Below, one piece after another: positions 28,666-37,109 of a stretch of 64,000 nucleotides of DNA. The stretch covers positions 186,001 through 250,000 of the forward strand of contig NZ_FMVC01000004.1 in NCBI RefSeq assembly GCF_900101855.1. The letters are read 5' to 3'. The position numbers were made by a program, and so were the translations under genes. Under the pieces are notes generated by a model, which searched no databases, was not told the origin of the DNA, and was given only the letters and a program-made list of their open reading frames with translations. Each line of letters begins with the position of its first letter. Positions within the stretch are counted from its first letter, which is position 1. The stretch is from Flavobacterium anhuiense (GTDB lineage Bacteria; Bacteroidota; Bacteroidia; Flavobacteriales; Flavobacteriaceae).

Positions 28666-29169
28666 CTAGAAAAACATGCTTTTGAAATCTAGAAAGAAGT
28701 TTCTTTTCTTAGACTTCTTTTCATGCTTTTCCTTTTTAGCAGATTTCTTTTTTTCAAGAACTGCTTTAGCTTTCTCAATCCGTTTAACTGGTTTTATTTC
28801 TTCAGTTTTAGACATTTCGTAGAACTTTTTAAAAGGACGTGGTTCAAAATCAACCAAAATAGCTGCCATGTTTATAGCGTCAATGTTTGACGGATCTGTT
28901 TCTCCTTTGAAGAAAGTTTCGATAGGTCTGAACTTATCCTTTTTCTCCTTAAACTTATTCTTTTTACTATGATCGAAATCTAAGCCCAATAGGTTGCTGA
29001 AGACGTTCAAGTCATCCTTTGTTGGGTTGTTTTCGAAAATTAGCCAGCACAAATCACGAAGTTTTCCACGAGAAGGCTTGTACAAGTAATCAAAGTATTT
29101 ACCTTCTTTTTCTATTTCGTATTTTTTTCTAATTGCTTTTTTGTATTTTTCTAGTGTATTGTTTTGCAT
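28666..29169 (-). CDS. basic protein of unknown function
   Basis: 167 residues. The N-terminal 110 form a compact mixed domain (KYFDYLYKPSRGKLRDLCWLIFENNPTKDDLNVFSNLLGLDF, then DPSNIDAINMAAILVDFEPRPFKKFYE). The last 45 residues are a lysine-rich tail (EKAKAVLEKKKSAKKEKHEKKSKKRNFF), suggesting nucleic-acid contact. It is not recognised. It heads the accessory stretch that also contains the two tiny genes and the Hachiman pair, with base composition like those neighbours. The ATG at 29169 follows a long T-run on the plus strand (A-rich leader in the sense direction). Confidence 0.7.
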   Translation of the reverse strand: MQNNTLEKYKKAIRKKYEIEKEGKYFDYLYKPSRGKLRDLCWLIFENNPTKDDLNVFSNLLGLDFDHSKKNKFKEKKDKFRPIETFFKGETDPSNIDAINMAAILVDFEPRPFKKFYEMSKTEEIKPVKRIEKAKAVLEKKKSAKKEKHEKKSKKRNFFLDFKSMFF

Positions 29170-29713
29170 GGTATTTTTTTTTTGTAATTCTTGGGAATCT
29201 CAGGAAATCGAAGGCTTTTCTGGGAAATCCAATATCACAAAAGTTTAAAAGCACCCTTGCTTTACCAGAGAAATATCTCTACATGATATATATGGTTTCC
29301 CGAAAATGTACCTTTTCATTCCATAGGAAAATGAGCTTCAAATTCATTTTTCCAATTGAGGCAAATGGCGACTCACTAAACTCCATTGCATCTGTTTGAC
29401 CACCGTGGCCCGACGAATATCCTATTTCTTGATTCATCCTTAAATTTTTATTGTTAAACATAAACTGTCAGTGTTTACCACTAACGGTCCCTACTTTTTA
29501 CTTCATTACTATTTCTTCATGAACAAATATTACAATTGTTCTGCGCAGTTATTTTGCGTATTTCTTTCTCTTGCCGCTAAGGCGCTAAGACACAAAGTTT
29601 TTCTTTTTTATCTTTTCTTAAATCTTAGCGCCTTTGTGCCTTCGTGGCTAATAAATAGTCACAAAAAAAGCACCCGATTAAAGGTGCTTCATAACAAATA
29701 CGATATAACTATC
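29170..29713. other. mostly non-coding stretch with repeats
   Basis: It holds a doubtful minus-strand 60-codon frame (29279-29461; its second ATG begins MNQEIGYSSGHGGQTDAMEF) with no clear promoter. There is also a CTGCGCA-N7-TGCGTA element (29541-29560), an inverted repeat of the cttagcg family (29571-29597 with 29622-29648), and the terminator of the small gene at 29714. A plus-strand frame across 29471-29776 runs through these repeats and is not credible. Confidence 0.6.
29663..29689 (-). terminator. terminator of the first tiny gene
   Basis: On the minus strand AAGCACC / GGTGCTT with loop TTTAATCG is followed by TTTTT, 25 bp after the stop codon of the 31-codon gene. Confidence 0.88.
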
Positions 29714-29809
29714 CTATTGCCTATATTGATGCACCAACATGTAAAAGCGTTCACGGTCCGAAGCCGCTGCTACTAGTCCTGGGTTATGTATGTATAATTT
29801 AAAACTCAT
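29714..29809 (-). CDS. tiny gene 1, 31-residue peptide of unknown function
   Basis: Encodes a peptide beginning MSFKLYIHNPGL and ending HQYRQ; it has no signal peptide. What makes it convincing is the full transcription unit. A TTTG-N21-TATCTTTG promoter lies at 29898-29930, followed by a leader of about 85 nt containing a CAATAG tandem run, then the ATG, the stop and a rho-independent terminator. A neighbour 457 bp away has the same design (30266-30358). The peptide is not recognised. It could be a signalling peptide, a toxin-like peptide, a leader peptide, or the visible part of a small regulatory RNA. Confidence 0.55.
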   Translation of the reverse strand: MSFKLYIHNPGLVAAASDRERFYMLVHQYRQ

Positions 29810-29845
29810 TTTATTTATTTTTTAATTGTTGTTGTTATTTATTGT

Positions 29846-29878
29846 AATTGCTATTGCTATTGCTATTGTTATTGCAAT
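29846..29878. repeat. ATTGCT tandem microrepeat in the leader of tiny gene 1
   Basis: Four to five hexamer units of ATTGCT/ATTGTT on the plus strand (AGCAAT on the transcribed side) lie between the promoter and the ATG. A run like this can change length by slippage. Confidence 0.8.
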
Positions 29879-29897
29879 TTGTTTCAATTTTGTTCGG

Positions 29898-29930
29898 CAA
29901 AGATATGATGGAAAAATTCATATTTCCAAA
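29898..29930 (-). promoter_or_regulatory. promoter of tiny gene 1
   Basis: Reading on the minus strand: TTTG (29930-29927), 21-nt spacer, TATCTTTG (29905-29898). It is a canonical flavobacterial promoter with the same spacing as that of tiny gene 2. Confidence 0.8.
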
Positions 29931-30200
29931 TATTTTTTAAGAATAATTTTCTGATTATCAGTTAGTTAAGCCAAAAATAAAGACAAAGAAATTCCTGTCC
30001 GCAAACTGGTGCAGATCTCACTTTTGTATCAAATGACTGTTACTCATCAGATTACTTTCCAAGACTATATCTCTCTATTTTTATTAATCATTAAACATTT
30101 TGGTTAAATATTTTTTTAGTTTTTTTAGTTCTGGTTTGTTTTCTTTATCATTTTGTTGTTCACTTTTGTCACACTGAGCGAAGTCGAAGTGCTTTAAAAC
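29931..30200. other. gene-free stretch between the two tiny genes
   Basis: AT-rich sequence. One recognisable item is GTCACACTGAGCGAAGTCGA near 30168, a partial copy of the gtcatttcgac-type repeat seen at 40801 and 61705. No gene is supported. Confidence 0.6.
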
Positions 30201-30230
30201 AAAAAAAGCGTCCTAAAATGAGGACGCTTT
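30201..30230 (-). terminator. terminator of tiny gene 2
   Basis: On the minus strand AAAGCGTCCT / AGGACGCTTT with loop CATTTT is followed by a T-run, 35 bp after the stop codon. Confidence 0.9.
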
Positions 30231-30265
30231 TCTATTCTATGATGAGTTTGACTCTAAATTCTAGA

Positions 30266-30358
30266 TCATAATTTCATAAAAATACATACGCATCCTGAGC
30301 AATTAGCTGGAAAATCTCCGGCCAAACGTTCAAAAAATGGGCTTGATAAAAGTTTCAT
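30266..30358 (-). CDS. tiny gene 2, 30-residue cysteine-containing peptide of unknown function
   Basis: Encodes a peptide starting MKLLSSPFFERLAGDF with three cysteines in CSGCVC near the end. The promoter is TTTG-N21-TACATTTG (30390-30422), the leader about 25 nt, and a strong terminator follows at 30201-30230. Together with the gene at 29714 it forms a pair of same-strand, separately terminated micro-genes. The CxxCxC arrangement could bind metal or form thioether or disulfide bridges, but no modification enzyme lies nearby. Not recognised. Confidence 0.55.
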   Translation of the reverse strand: MKLLSSPFFERLAGDFPANCSGCVCIFMKL

Positions 30359-30389
30359 ATGTATTTTTTTCTATTATTAATTACAGATA

Positions 30390-30422
30390 CAAATGTAGTA
30401 TATTTTAGATTAATTTAACAAA
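30390..30422 (-). promoter_or_regulatory. promoter of tiny gene 2
   Basis: Minus strand: TTTG (30422-30419), 21-nt spacer, TACATTTG (30397-30390). Confidence 0.82.
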
Positions 30423-30587
30423 TATTAGTTAAAATTTAATTTTTATAACAATTCTGCGGATTAGTATTTGCAGGGTTTAGTGATGTAATTGTTATCTGAT
30501 TACGTATTAAAGTTTGAATTACTTTTCATCATGTGCACGCCTAGGGAGCAAGGGCTGACATAGGCAAGATCTGTTCTAGATATTCTA

Positions 30588-33253
30588 TTAACTTTCTTCA
30601 TCATCAGTTAATAGATACCCCTTTCTCTTTAGATAATCATTATAAATTTTTTGAATTTTCAGTTCTTTTTGAGTTGACAACCATTCTATTGGATTTTCAG
30701 TATGCTCTTCGGGTATAAGTTTATAAATCTTAATTGCAATTGATCTTGAAATCCCTTTAGAAATCAAAAATAAAACTAAATTATCTCTAGTTCCCAATTC
30801 TAACATTGTAGGTAAAGAAAGGCTAAGCCTATATAACTCTAATTCTTCTTCTGTAAATACATATTCTAAGATATCTCCTAGTAACTTAGTATATTTTACT
30901 AAAACATAACTTATTATCGATGAATAAATTTTTATTACTTCATTTATTGTTTTATTTATGTCTCTTTTATTATTTCTATCAATACTTTTTTTGATATCGG
31001 CATTAAAATTTATCTCTCTAATTATCAATTCTTTAAAACTTCTATTATCTAACCACAAAGTAGCATAAAATACCATTTGTGGAACTGTTCTGGAAATATC
31101 ATGTTTAAAATAAGCTTCCTTATTAAAATCAAATATTTCATCCAACTTGTATAATATATTCTTTAATTGTCCAAAGAAATTACTTTCTTCGTGAACTTTT
31201 TTTGATAATGTCTCCCTATTCCATTTCGCATTTATATATTTATGCATATGAAGAACCCAATCTTTTACACCTTGTTCCTTAATTCTTAAGTATAGCTCAT
31301 TTTGAAGTTCTGGATCTATACTCGGATTGAGTCGTAAAATATCACTAGGTAGCTTGATATACTTTAATTTTTCAGAGAGATTACTTACTATTACTTCGAT
31401 TAAATTCTCATCTGTATTCTTATCCTTTAGATACTCAACGAGTTTTTCTTCCCCTTTAAGATACTTCAGTTTTAGAAAAATAACTCCAAACTCTAGTTTC
31501 TTATTCCCAACATCTAGAGGTTGATTTAAAGCCGAAACTAAATCGTCAATTGGATAGCTTAAAATTTTATTAATAGCTGGAATAATTTCTTTATCAGGTT
31601 CATTTTCAAAAAAATCCTCAGCCCATTCTTCTTCTTCTTTTTCCAAGCAAATTATTGTTCCGGTCAGCGCATCTCTAATCCTACCAGCCCGCCCAACGAT
31701 GTTTCCAAATTCAAATGGGCTTAGTTTCTTATTATCTTTTTTTGGGTATGGAATAAAAATTTTTTCGGCAGGTAAATTAACTCCTTCTACTAATGTAGAA
31801 GTACAAATAATATTATCAAGATATCCATTTGAAAAAAGATACTCTAATTCACCTCTTATAATCTCAGGCAATTTGCCATGATGAAAAGCAGATTTAATTT
31901 TTAATGTGTCTATTAAATTGTATTGATGATGGATTTCTTCTTTTATTAAATCAATCAATTCATTTATTTCCTCGCTTAATTGGGTTTTTCATTACTTTTA
32001 GCTAATGTTAAATAATGTGAAAATTGCTCAACATAATTTGCTTTTGGTAAGTAAATTAAATTTTTGCTTTTCTTTCCAAATTTCAATAAAACCTTTACAG
32101 TCGTTTTTAGTTTATTATCCATTATTTGCTTTCCATAATCAAAATCAATTGGAACCTCTATTTTGTTTATTAATTCTTCAAGAAAAAAAATATTAGCAAG
32201 AACTACCTTATTATCTTTTAATGGTTTTAAACTAATTTTTAATTGAAATACTGGAGAGAATATTGTTTTTAGATTTTCGCTAAACTCTTTAAACATTTGT
32301 TTTAATAATGAGTCTGGATTATTCAAAAACGGCCCTGCGGTTATTTTTCTAGATTTTTTCCATACAATTTCCATTTCATTGATTAAATGTTCAAAAACAA
32401 ACCCCCTATTTCCTTCATCTTCAATATTTTGAACTTCGTCTATAAAAATTATATCTGGAGAAAAATCATTTTTATAAGAATATTGTATTAATTTTAATGT
32501 TCTTTCTGGAGTTAATATGAATATCTCTTTATCTGAAAATTGTTCTTTTAAAGTAAGATCTTCTTTTTCAATGAATGCAGTATTTATGTTTACATCGGAA
32601 TCTAATATTTTCCTAAAATCTTCTGAAACTTCTGAAATTAAAGCTCTTGTAGGAACAATATAAACTACAAAAAAAGATTTTCTATTTAAAAATGAATGTC
32701 TAACAAAATTTTGAACTATAAATGATTTACCAGCAGAAGTTGGTGCAGAAATCGCTACATTTTCATTGCTTTTTGTTAATATAGTCCATAAATACTTTTG
32801 ATAATCTGAACCAATAATTTTTCCTTTCCCACTCTCAATTTCATTTAATGCTATTTTGGATCCCAATTCAAAATCCATTACAGTACCAAAACTATCATCA
32901 AAAAATAAATCTCCTGATATTGAATTTATTGTTATAAGCTCTTTAAAAAAACGAGTTGTAATCAAATTACCAGATCTCGATAAAATTATATATGCAACCT
33001 TTCTATACTCTTTAGATTCAAATTCTAAAAAAAGAGCAATTCCAAATACTGAACTCAAATATTTGTCATTTTCTTCTGTACTAGTAGCAATTATAGAAGC
33101 AAGCCATATCGCCTTGTCTAGATTATTTTCATCTATCAGTTTTTTTTTAGACTCTAAATCTAATTCTGAATAAAATCTATTAGTTATTAAAGAATGTAAA
33201 ACCTCTCTAAAAACAGGATGCTCTTTTGCTGATTTAATCGTTAAATTAGTCAT
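30588..33253 (-). pseudogene. hamB: Hachiman helicase HamB, split by a single-base frameshift
   Basis: Two adjoining reading frames make one superfamily 2 helicase of about 888 residues. The first part (33253-31976) has the Walker A motif APTSAGKS (170-177) and the DEVQ box (272-275), and ends NEKPN-stop. The second (to 30588) continues in the -1 frame with KTQLSEEINELIDLIKEEIHH, then STLVEGVNLPAEK and the motif VI stretch NIVGRAGRIRD. The break is at a run of five A near 31988; six A would restore one frame. Its ATG overlaps the stop of hamA by 4 bp, the usual coupling of this antiphage pair, in which the helicase controls the HamA nuclease. It could be a true mutation, phase variation or a sequencing error. 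Confidence 0.85.
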
Positions 33254-34188
33254 TCTTTCCTTTCATATTTTTTCCCATTATGAAAAATCTGATAACACAT
33301 TTCTCTAAAAGAGCTAACATCTTTCACTGGCATCATAAAAAATTCAAGCGTGATATCTAAAACATCGGGTAACGATTTTTTAATATAATTGGCTCTTTTA
33401 GTTTTAACTGATTTAATTAATTTTAAAACTTCGTTTTCTATTTCTGTTAAGTCCTCGTCAATTATTTTACCAATTTTTTTTTCTTTATACATTAAAAAAG
33501 CTGGATAACAAATACTGTATTCCTTAAATTCTTTTTGTTTGACTCTTAAACTTTGATAAATAAAATCCAAATCGCTCCGTTCTAAATCATATAAATTTCT
33601 ACTTAAATGTTTTTTTGCCACATCCAGTTCTCTTTCTACTGTTTCAAAATCAGTTATAAATCTTCCAAGTGATTCCATTACATCTCCTACGCATAAATTA
33701 AAATTATTACGCATCTTAGATTCACCAATTAATAGTGTTGCTTTATCATTAATATTTCCGATAAAAATTCCGTCTGCTCCTTTTACCTGATCATTATTAT
33801 TATATGTTTGGGAAATTTTATGAACAATCATTGGTGCTTGCAATACAGACTCAACAAATAGATATAGAATTAATTCTCCATATCGTCCATCAGTTAAAGG
33901 GTCGATATCTCCAAAATAGCTTAGAGCTTTCTCAAGGGGATTATGTCCATCCTCAATAAGTTCCTTTATTTCTTTTTCATCAAATACATATTTTTCAACT
34001 TCACAATACAGGTAATTTATAAAACCTTCTATGTTCAGCTCATTATTTTCACATTTTAAACTGTAAAATTTAACTTTTATATCATCTGAAATCACTTCTT
34101 CTTCGTGTAGAAAAAACCAATTTAAAAAAGTATCTCTATCGACTTTAATAAGCTTTAACCAATCTATTTCTTTAATTCTACTTGCCAT
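33250..34188 (-). CDS. hamA: Hachiman antiphage protein HamA (DUF1837 nuclease)
   Basis: 312 residues. The DUF1837 core is visible around residues 100-170: GRYGELILYLFVESVLQAP, then VKGADGIFIG (Asp139) and LLIGESKMRNN (Glu156, Lys158). This arrangement is the D-(E/Q)xK site of PD-(D/E)xK-type nucleases reported for HamA. The gene overlaps the helicase gene hamB by 4 bp, the standard Hachiman layout. HamA is held inactive by HamB until infection and then degrades DNA (established for the family). Here the frameshift in hamB leaves the state of the system uncertain. The base composition is visibly more AT-rich than the flanking core genes. Confidence 0.88.
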   Translation of the reverse strand: MASRIKEIDWLKLIKVDRDTFLNWFFLHEEEVISDDIKVKFYSLKCENNELNIEGFINYLYCEVEKYVFDEKEIKELIEDGHNPLEKALSYFGDIDPLTDGRYGELILYLFVESVLQAPMIVHKISQTYNNNDQVKGADGIFIGNINDKATLLIGESKMRNNFNLCVGDVMESLGRFITDFETVERELDVAKKHLSRNLYDLERSDLDFIYQSLRVKQKEFKEYSICYPAFLMYKEKKIGKIIDEDLTEIENEVLKLIKSVKTKRANYIKKSLPDVLDITLEFFMMPVKDVSSFREMCYQIFHNGKKYERKE

Positions 34189-34400
34189 TTACAATTTCTC
34201 ATATTACTTACACAGTAAATATATAAAGATTTTTACTACATCATTTTACGGTTTTCCGTAATCAAGAATTTCATCATTAATATTCTTTCACGATATTTTT
34301 ATTTTGATAATCTACTCTCAAATATATACAAACAAAAAGCCTTCAAACCAAGTACAAACACCTGATTTAAAAGCCAACAAATAATCTTTGTAATTAAGAC
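34189..34400. other. AT-rich gap at the end of the accessory stretch
   Basis: It contains the hamA upstream region and the downstream end of tatD. No attachment-site-like direct repeat, tRNA or integrase was found at this border. Confidence 0.5.
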
Positions 34401-35198
34401 TTAAATCCCAAAAAAGCTTTTAGAATTCCTAGTTGTTTCCTCCGCTACTTTAGCTAAAGTAATTCCTTTAAACTGTGCAATTGTTCCGGCAACATACGGC
34501 AGAAAAGCAGGTTCGCAACGGCGTTCGTGATATTTCTTCAAAAGGCTGTTCGGGACATTTTTAGGAAGCATAAACGGCGCATCGGTTTCAATCATCATTC
34601 GGTCAAGCGGTACGTACTGAATGACTTCTTTTAAAGGACTGAAACGCTTGGCATCTGAAATCGCTCCCGTAAAACCCAGATAAAATCCGTTATCGAGATA
34701 GGTTTTGGCTTCTTGCAACGTTCCCGTAAAACAATGCACAACGGCTTTTGGCAGTTTCGGCAGATAGTCTTTGGTAATATTCATAAACGAATTGAAAGCG
34801 CTTCTTTCGTGCAAAAACAACGGTTTCTGTACTTCAATAGCCAATTCTAATTGGGCTTTATAACATTCTTCCTGTTTGTTTCGGGGCGAAAAGTCACGAT
34901 CAAAATCGAGTCCGCATTCGCCAACCGAAACTACGTGTTTCAGTTCTAATAATTTCCTCAGTTTCGAAATACTCTGCACATCGAAACTCTTCGCATCATG
35001 CGGATGTATGCCCGCCGTAGCGTACAACACGCCCGGATATTGTCGCGCAATCTTAGCAGATTCTTCGCTATTTCGTACGCTGGTGCCCGTGAGTATCATC
35101 TGCGATACATCGGCGTCGAGCGCGTCTTGTACGACATCGTCTATGTCGTTTTGGAATTGTTTGTTGGTTAGGTTGATTCCTATGTCTATATAATTCAT
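34401..35198 (-). CDS. tatD: TatD family hydrolase (metal-dependent DNase)
   Basis: 265 residues from ATG 35198 (MNYIDIGINLTNKQF). A longer in-frame start at 35309 would run through repeat sequence and is not used. The metal-binding motifs of the amidohydrolase fold are DIGINLT (degenerate HxH), ATAGIHPHDA, VGECGLDFDRDFS, PLFLHERSAF, VVHCFTGT and IETDAPFM. TatD enzymes are 3'-5' exodeoxyribonucleases with possible RNA activity. It lies just downstream of rtcB on the same strand, separated by a cluster of hairpins, so cotranscription is doubtful. Confidence 0.93.
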   Translation of the reverse strand: MNYIDIGINLTNKQFQNDIDDVVQDALDADVSQMILTGTSVRNSEESAKIARQYPGVLYATAGIHPHDAKSFDVQSISKLRKLLELKHVVSVGECGLDFDRDFSPRNKQEECYKAQLELAIEVQKPLFLHERSAFNSFMNITKDYLPKLPKAVVHCFTGTLQEAKTYLDNGFYLGFTGAISDAKRFSPLKEVIQYVPLDRMMIETDAPFMLPKNVPNSLLKKYHERRCEPAFLPYVAGTIAQFKGITLAKVAEETTRNSKSFFGI

Positions 35199-35217
35199 GT
35201 TTTTTTTAAAGTTGCTA

Positions 35218-35461
35218 AGGTTCTGAGATACTAAGATGCTAAGGTTTTTTCTCTCTGAACCGATTATTTTTTCTTTTAAGATTTTGCAGAGAAAGGAAGC
35301 AAGAGGCAAGACTTTCTCATCTTTCCTCTTGGCTCTTTCTTATTTGTCTACTTTTTTAATTTTTAAATTTTGTGCAGAAAAGAAACAAAAGACAAAACAG
35401 TCATATCTTTCTTCTTGCTTCTTGCTTCTCCTTAGTCTTGCCTCTTGCTTCTTGCTTCTTC
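35218..35461. repeat. hairpin cluster between tatD and rtcB
   Basis: It contains a CTAAGG...CTAAGATGCTAAGG run (35218-35247), then GAAAGGAAGCAAGAGGCAAG (35291-35310) with a nearby complementary stretch (TCTTTCCTCTTGGCTCTTTC), and tandem CTTCTTGCTTCT / CTTGCCTCTTGCTTCTTGC runs up to 35461. The gaagcaagaggcaag family recurs at 45167-45232 and flanks the second four-helix-bundle gene at 46448-46943. Confidence 0.75.
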
Positions 35462-36883
35462 TTAGTCTTCACGGCTTCCATCATCCGCCATTCTAACTAA
35501 TTTCGGTGTAAACTTCGCCACAACATCCACCAATTCTTTCTGCGCTTCCATCACCTGATTGATATCTTTATACGCCATTGGGGCTTCGTCAAGGCCTGCT
35601 CCGATAAGCGTAACGCCATGATCTCTCAGGATCGATTTCATTTCAGTTTGTGTGATGTTTTTTATGGCTTGGGTTCTGCTCATTTGTCTTCCTGCGCCAT
35701 GTGAAGCCGAATTAATAGCGTTCTCCTCGCCTTTTCCTCTCACCAAAAATCCCGGTGCGGTCATACTTCCCGGAATGATTCCCATAACGCCTTTTCCAGC
35801 TGGAGTTGCTCCTTTTCTATGCACGATCACTTCTTCGCCGTTCCAAGTTTCTTTCCAGGCAAAATTATGATGGTTTTCGACTTTAGCTAAAATCGTCGCA
35901 CCCAAAGCGCGTTCCATTTTGTTATGGATAATCTCGTGACAAGCCGAAGCGTAATCTCCCGCCAAATTCATCGCAAGCCAATATTCCTGACCCAATTGTG
36001 AATTCATATCCAAATACGCTAAGTTTTTGGCAACTTCTGGAAGTCTGCATTCGTCTTTGGCAATTTTAGTATAATGTCCGGCAATTGTGGCTCCCATTCC
36101 GCGTGAACCAGAATGCGTTAACAAAGCGACGTACTTTCCTTTTGGGATATTCAAAATCGCATCGTCTTGAGCAAATTCCATGATTCCGAATTCCACAAAG
36201 TGATTTCCTCCACCCGAAGATCCTAATTGCGACCAAGCTTTATCTTTCAGGTTCTTCACAAACGGATTCATATTAAATGTATCGTTCTCCAAAACCGCAT
36301 GATCTGATTTGTATTGACCGTGAAATCCGTGACCTGCTCCAAAAATTGAATTCGCGATTAATTCTTTTTTGAATTTGGCTTCGTTTTCAAAGTAAAAATC
36401 TTCTGGTATATCATAAACCGACAATGCCATTCTACACCCAATATCGACACCAACACCATACGGAATAATGGCATTTTTTGTGGCAAGAACTCCGCCAATC
36501 GGTAATCCGTAACCTTGGTGCGCATCTGGCATTAAAGCTCCGGCAACCGTCACAGGCAGTTTCATGGCAACTTCCATTTGCTTTCTGGCGCCGTCTTCGA
36601 TATGATCCAATCCGTAAGCCGAATACGCATTCGGATTCTGATTTAAAGCAATGAAATCTTCTGGTTTTTCATTCGATTTTTCGATTAAAGCCACAGCCAA
36701 TTTGCTGAAGATTTTATCGTCGATATAGTTTTCTGGAGTTTCTAAGACGTTTTTGTAATGAGCGATCATTTCGTCTCTTGTAAATCCGTTTCTTTTGCTG
36801 TTTATTTTTAAGGCAATCCCGATTATTTTTCCTTCTGGGAATCCTAATTCTAATATATCTGTACCGTTTATTTGTGTTTTCAT
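35462..36883 (-). CDS. rtcB: RtcB family RNA ligase
   Basis: 473 residues from ATG 36883 (MKTQINGTDILELG); an upstream in-frame ATG at 36928 lies in non-conserved leader. The manganese site is recognisable: GVGVDIGCRM, GSSGGGNHFVEF, LLTHSGSRGMG, and the guanylated histidine in SASHGAGRQMSR (His395). RtcB joins RNA ends bearing 2',3'-cyclic phosphate or 3'-phosphate to 5'-OH ends using GTP and Mn2+, acting in tRNA splicing and RNA repair. DIGCRM replaces the more common DIGCGM. It sits downstream of a zinc-ribbon/TerD-like gene and an interrupted tRNA-like sequence, with a WYL regulator divergent. No rtcA or archease is present. Confidence 0.95.
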   Translation of the reverse strand: MKTQINGTDILELGFPEGKIIGIALKINSKRNGFTRDEMIAHYKNVLETPENYIDDKIFSKLAVALIEKSNEKPEDFIALNQNPNAYSAYGLDHIEDGARKQMEVAMKLPVTVAGALMPDAHQGYGLPIGGVLATKNAIIPYGVGVDIGCRMALSVYDIPEDFYFENEAKFKKELIANSIFGAGHGFHGQYKSDHAVLENDTFNMNPFVKNLKDKAWSQLGSSGGGNHFVEFGIMEFAQDDAILNIPKGKYVALLTHSGSRGMGATIAGHYTKIAKDECRLPEVAKNLAYLDMNSQLGQEYWLAMNLAGDYASACHEIIHNKMERALGATILAKVENHHNFAWKETWNGEEVIVHRKGATPAGKGVMGIIPGSMTAPGFLVRGKGEENAINSASHGAGRQMSRTQAIKNITQTEMKSILRDHGVTLIGAGLDEAPMAYKDINQVMEAQKELVDVVAKFTPKLVRMADDGSRED

Positions 36884-36941
36884 TGTTTCTTTTTTAAGTG
36901 ACAAAGTGCCAGAGTTTGATAGTGACAAAGGTCTTTTACTA

Positions 36942-36962
36942 CTACGCAGTTATTTTGCGTAG
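36942..36962. promoter_or_regulatory. CTACGCA-N7-TGCGTAG inverted repeat upstream of rtcB
   Basis: Perfect 7-bp arms 59 bp before the rtcB ATG. Near-identical elements occur at 39864-39884, 39952-39972 and 29541-29560. Three of the four copies belong to the RNA-repair locus, so an operator or RNA-processing site is possible; a dispersed repeat is the alternative. Confidence 0.5.
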
Positions 36963-36969
36963 GTTTTGT

Positions 36970-37066
36970 TTCACGCAGATTTTGCAGATTTAAGCAGATC
37001 TAAAAGAATTTTTTTTGATAAATAATCTGCGCTAATCTGCTAAAATCTTTTTTAAATCTGCGTTAA
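36970..37066. repeat. gcagatttt-type inverted repeat between rtcB and the upstream gene
   Basis: CACGCAGATTTTGCAGATTTAAG and a complementary stretch near 37028-37066 (AATCTGCGCTAATCTGC...) form an imperfect hairpin in the leader of rtcB. Confidence 0.65.
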
Positions 37067-37109
37067 ATATTAAAACCTTTGTCACTTTGTTACTATGAAT
37101 CTTTGCAAC

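Noticed and set aside
29279..29461. Minus-strand 60-codon frame (possible start MNQEIGYSSGHGG)
   Set aside because: It looks mildly protein-like, but no promoter, terminator or conserved pattern could be found; left as doubtful.
29471..29776. Plus-strand 101-codon frame
   Set aside because: It runs through an inverted repeat, the terminator of the first tiny gene and the antisense of that gene.
31976..31992. Programmed -1 frameshift in hamB
   Set aside because: The local sequence GAA AAA CCC does not form a standard X-XXY-YYZ slippery heptamer and no downstream stimulator is evident, so an indel in the A-run is the simpler explanation.
35199..35309. N-terminal extension of TatD
   Set aside because: The added residues come from ctaagg-type repeat sequence; the family start fits ATG 35198.
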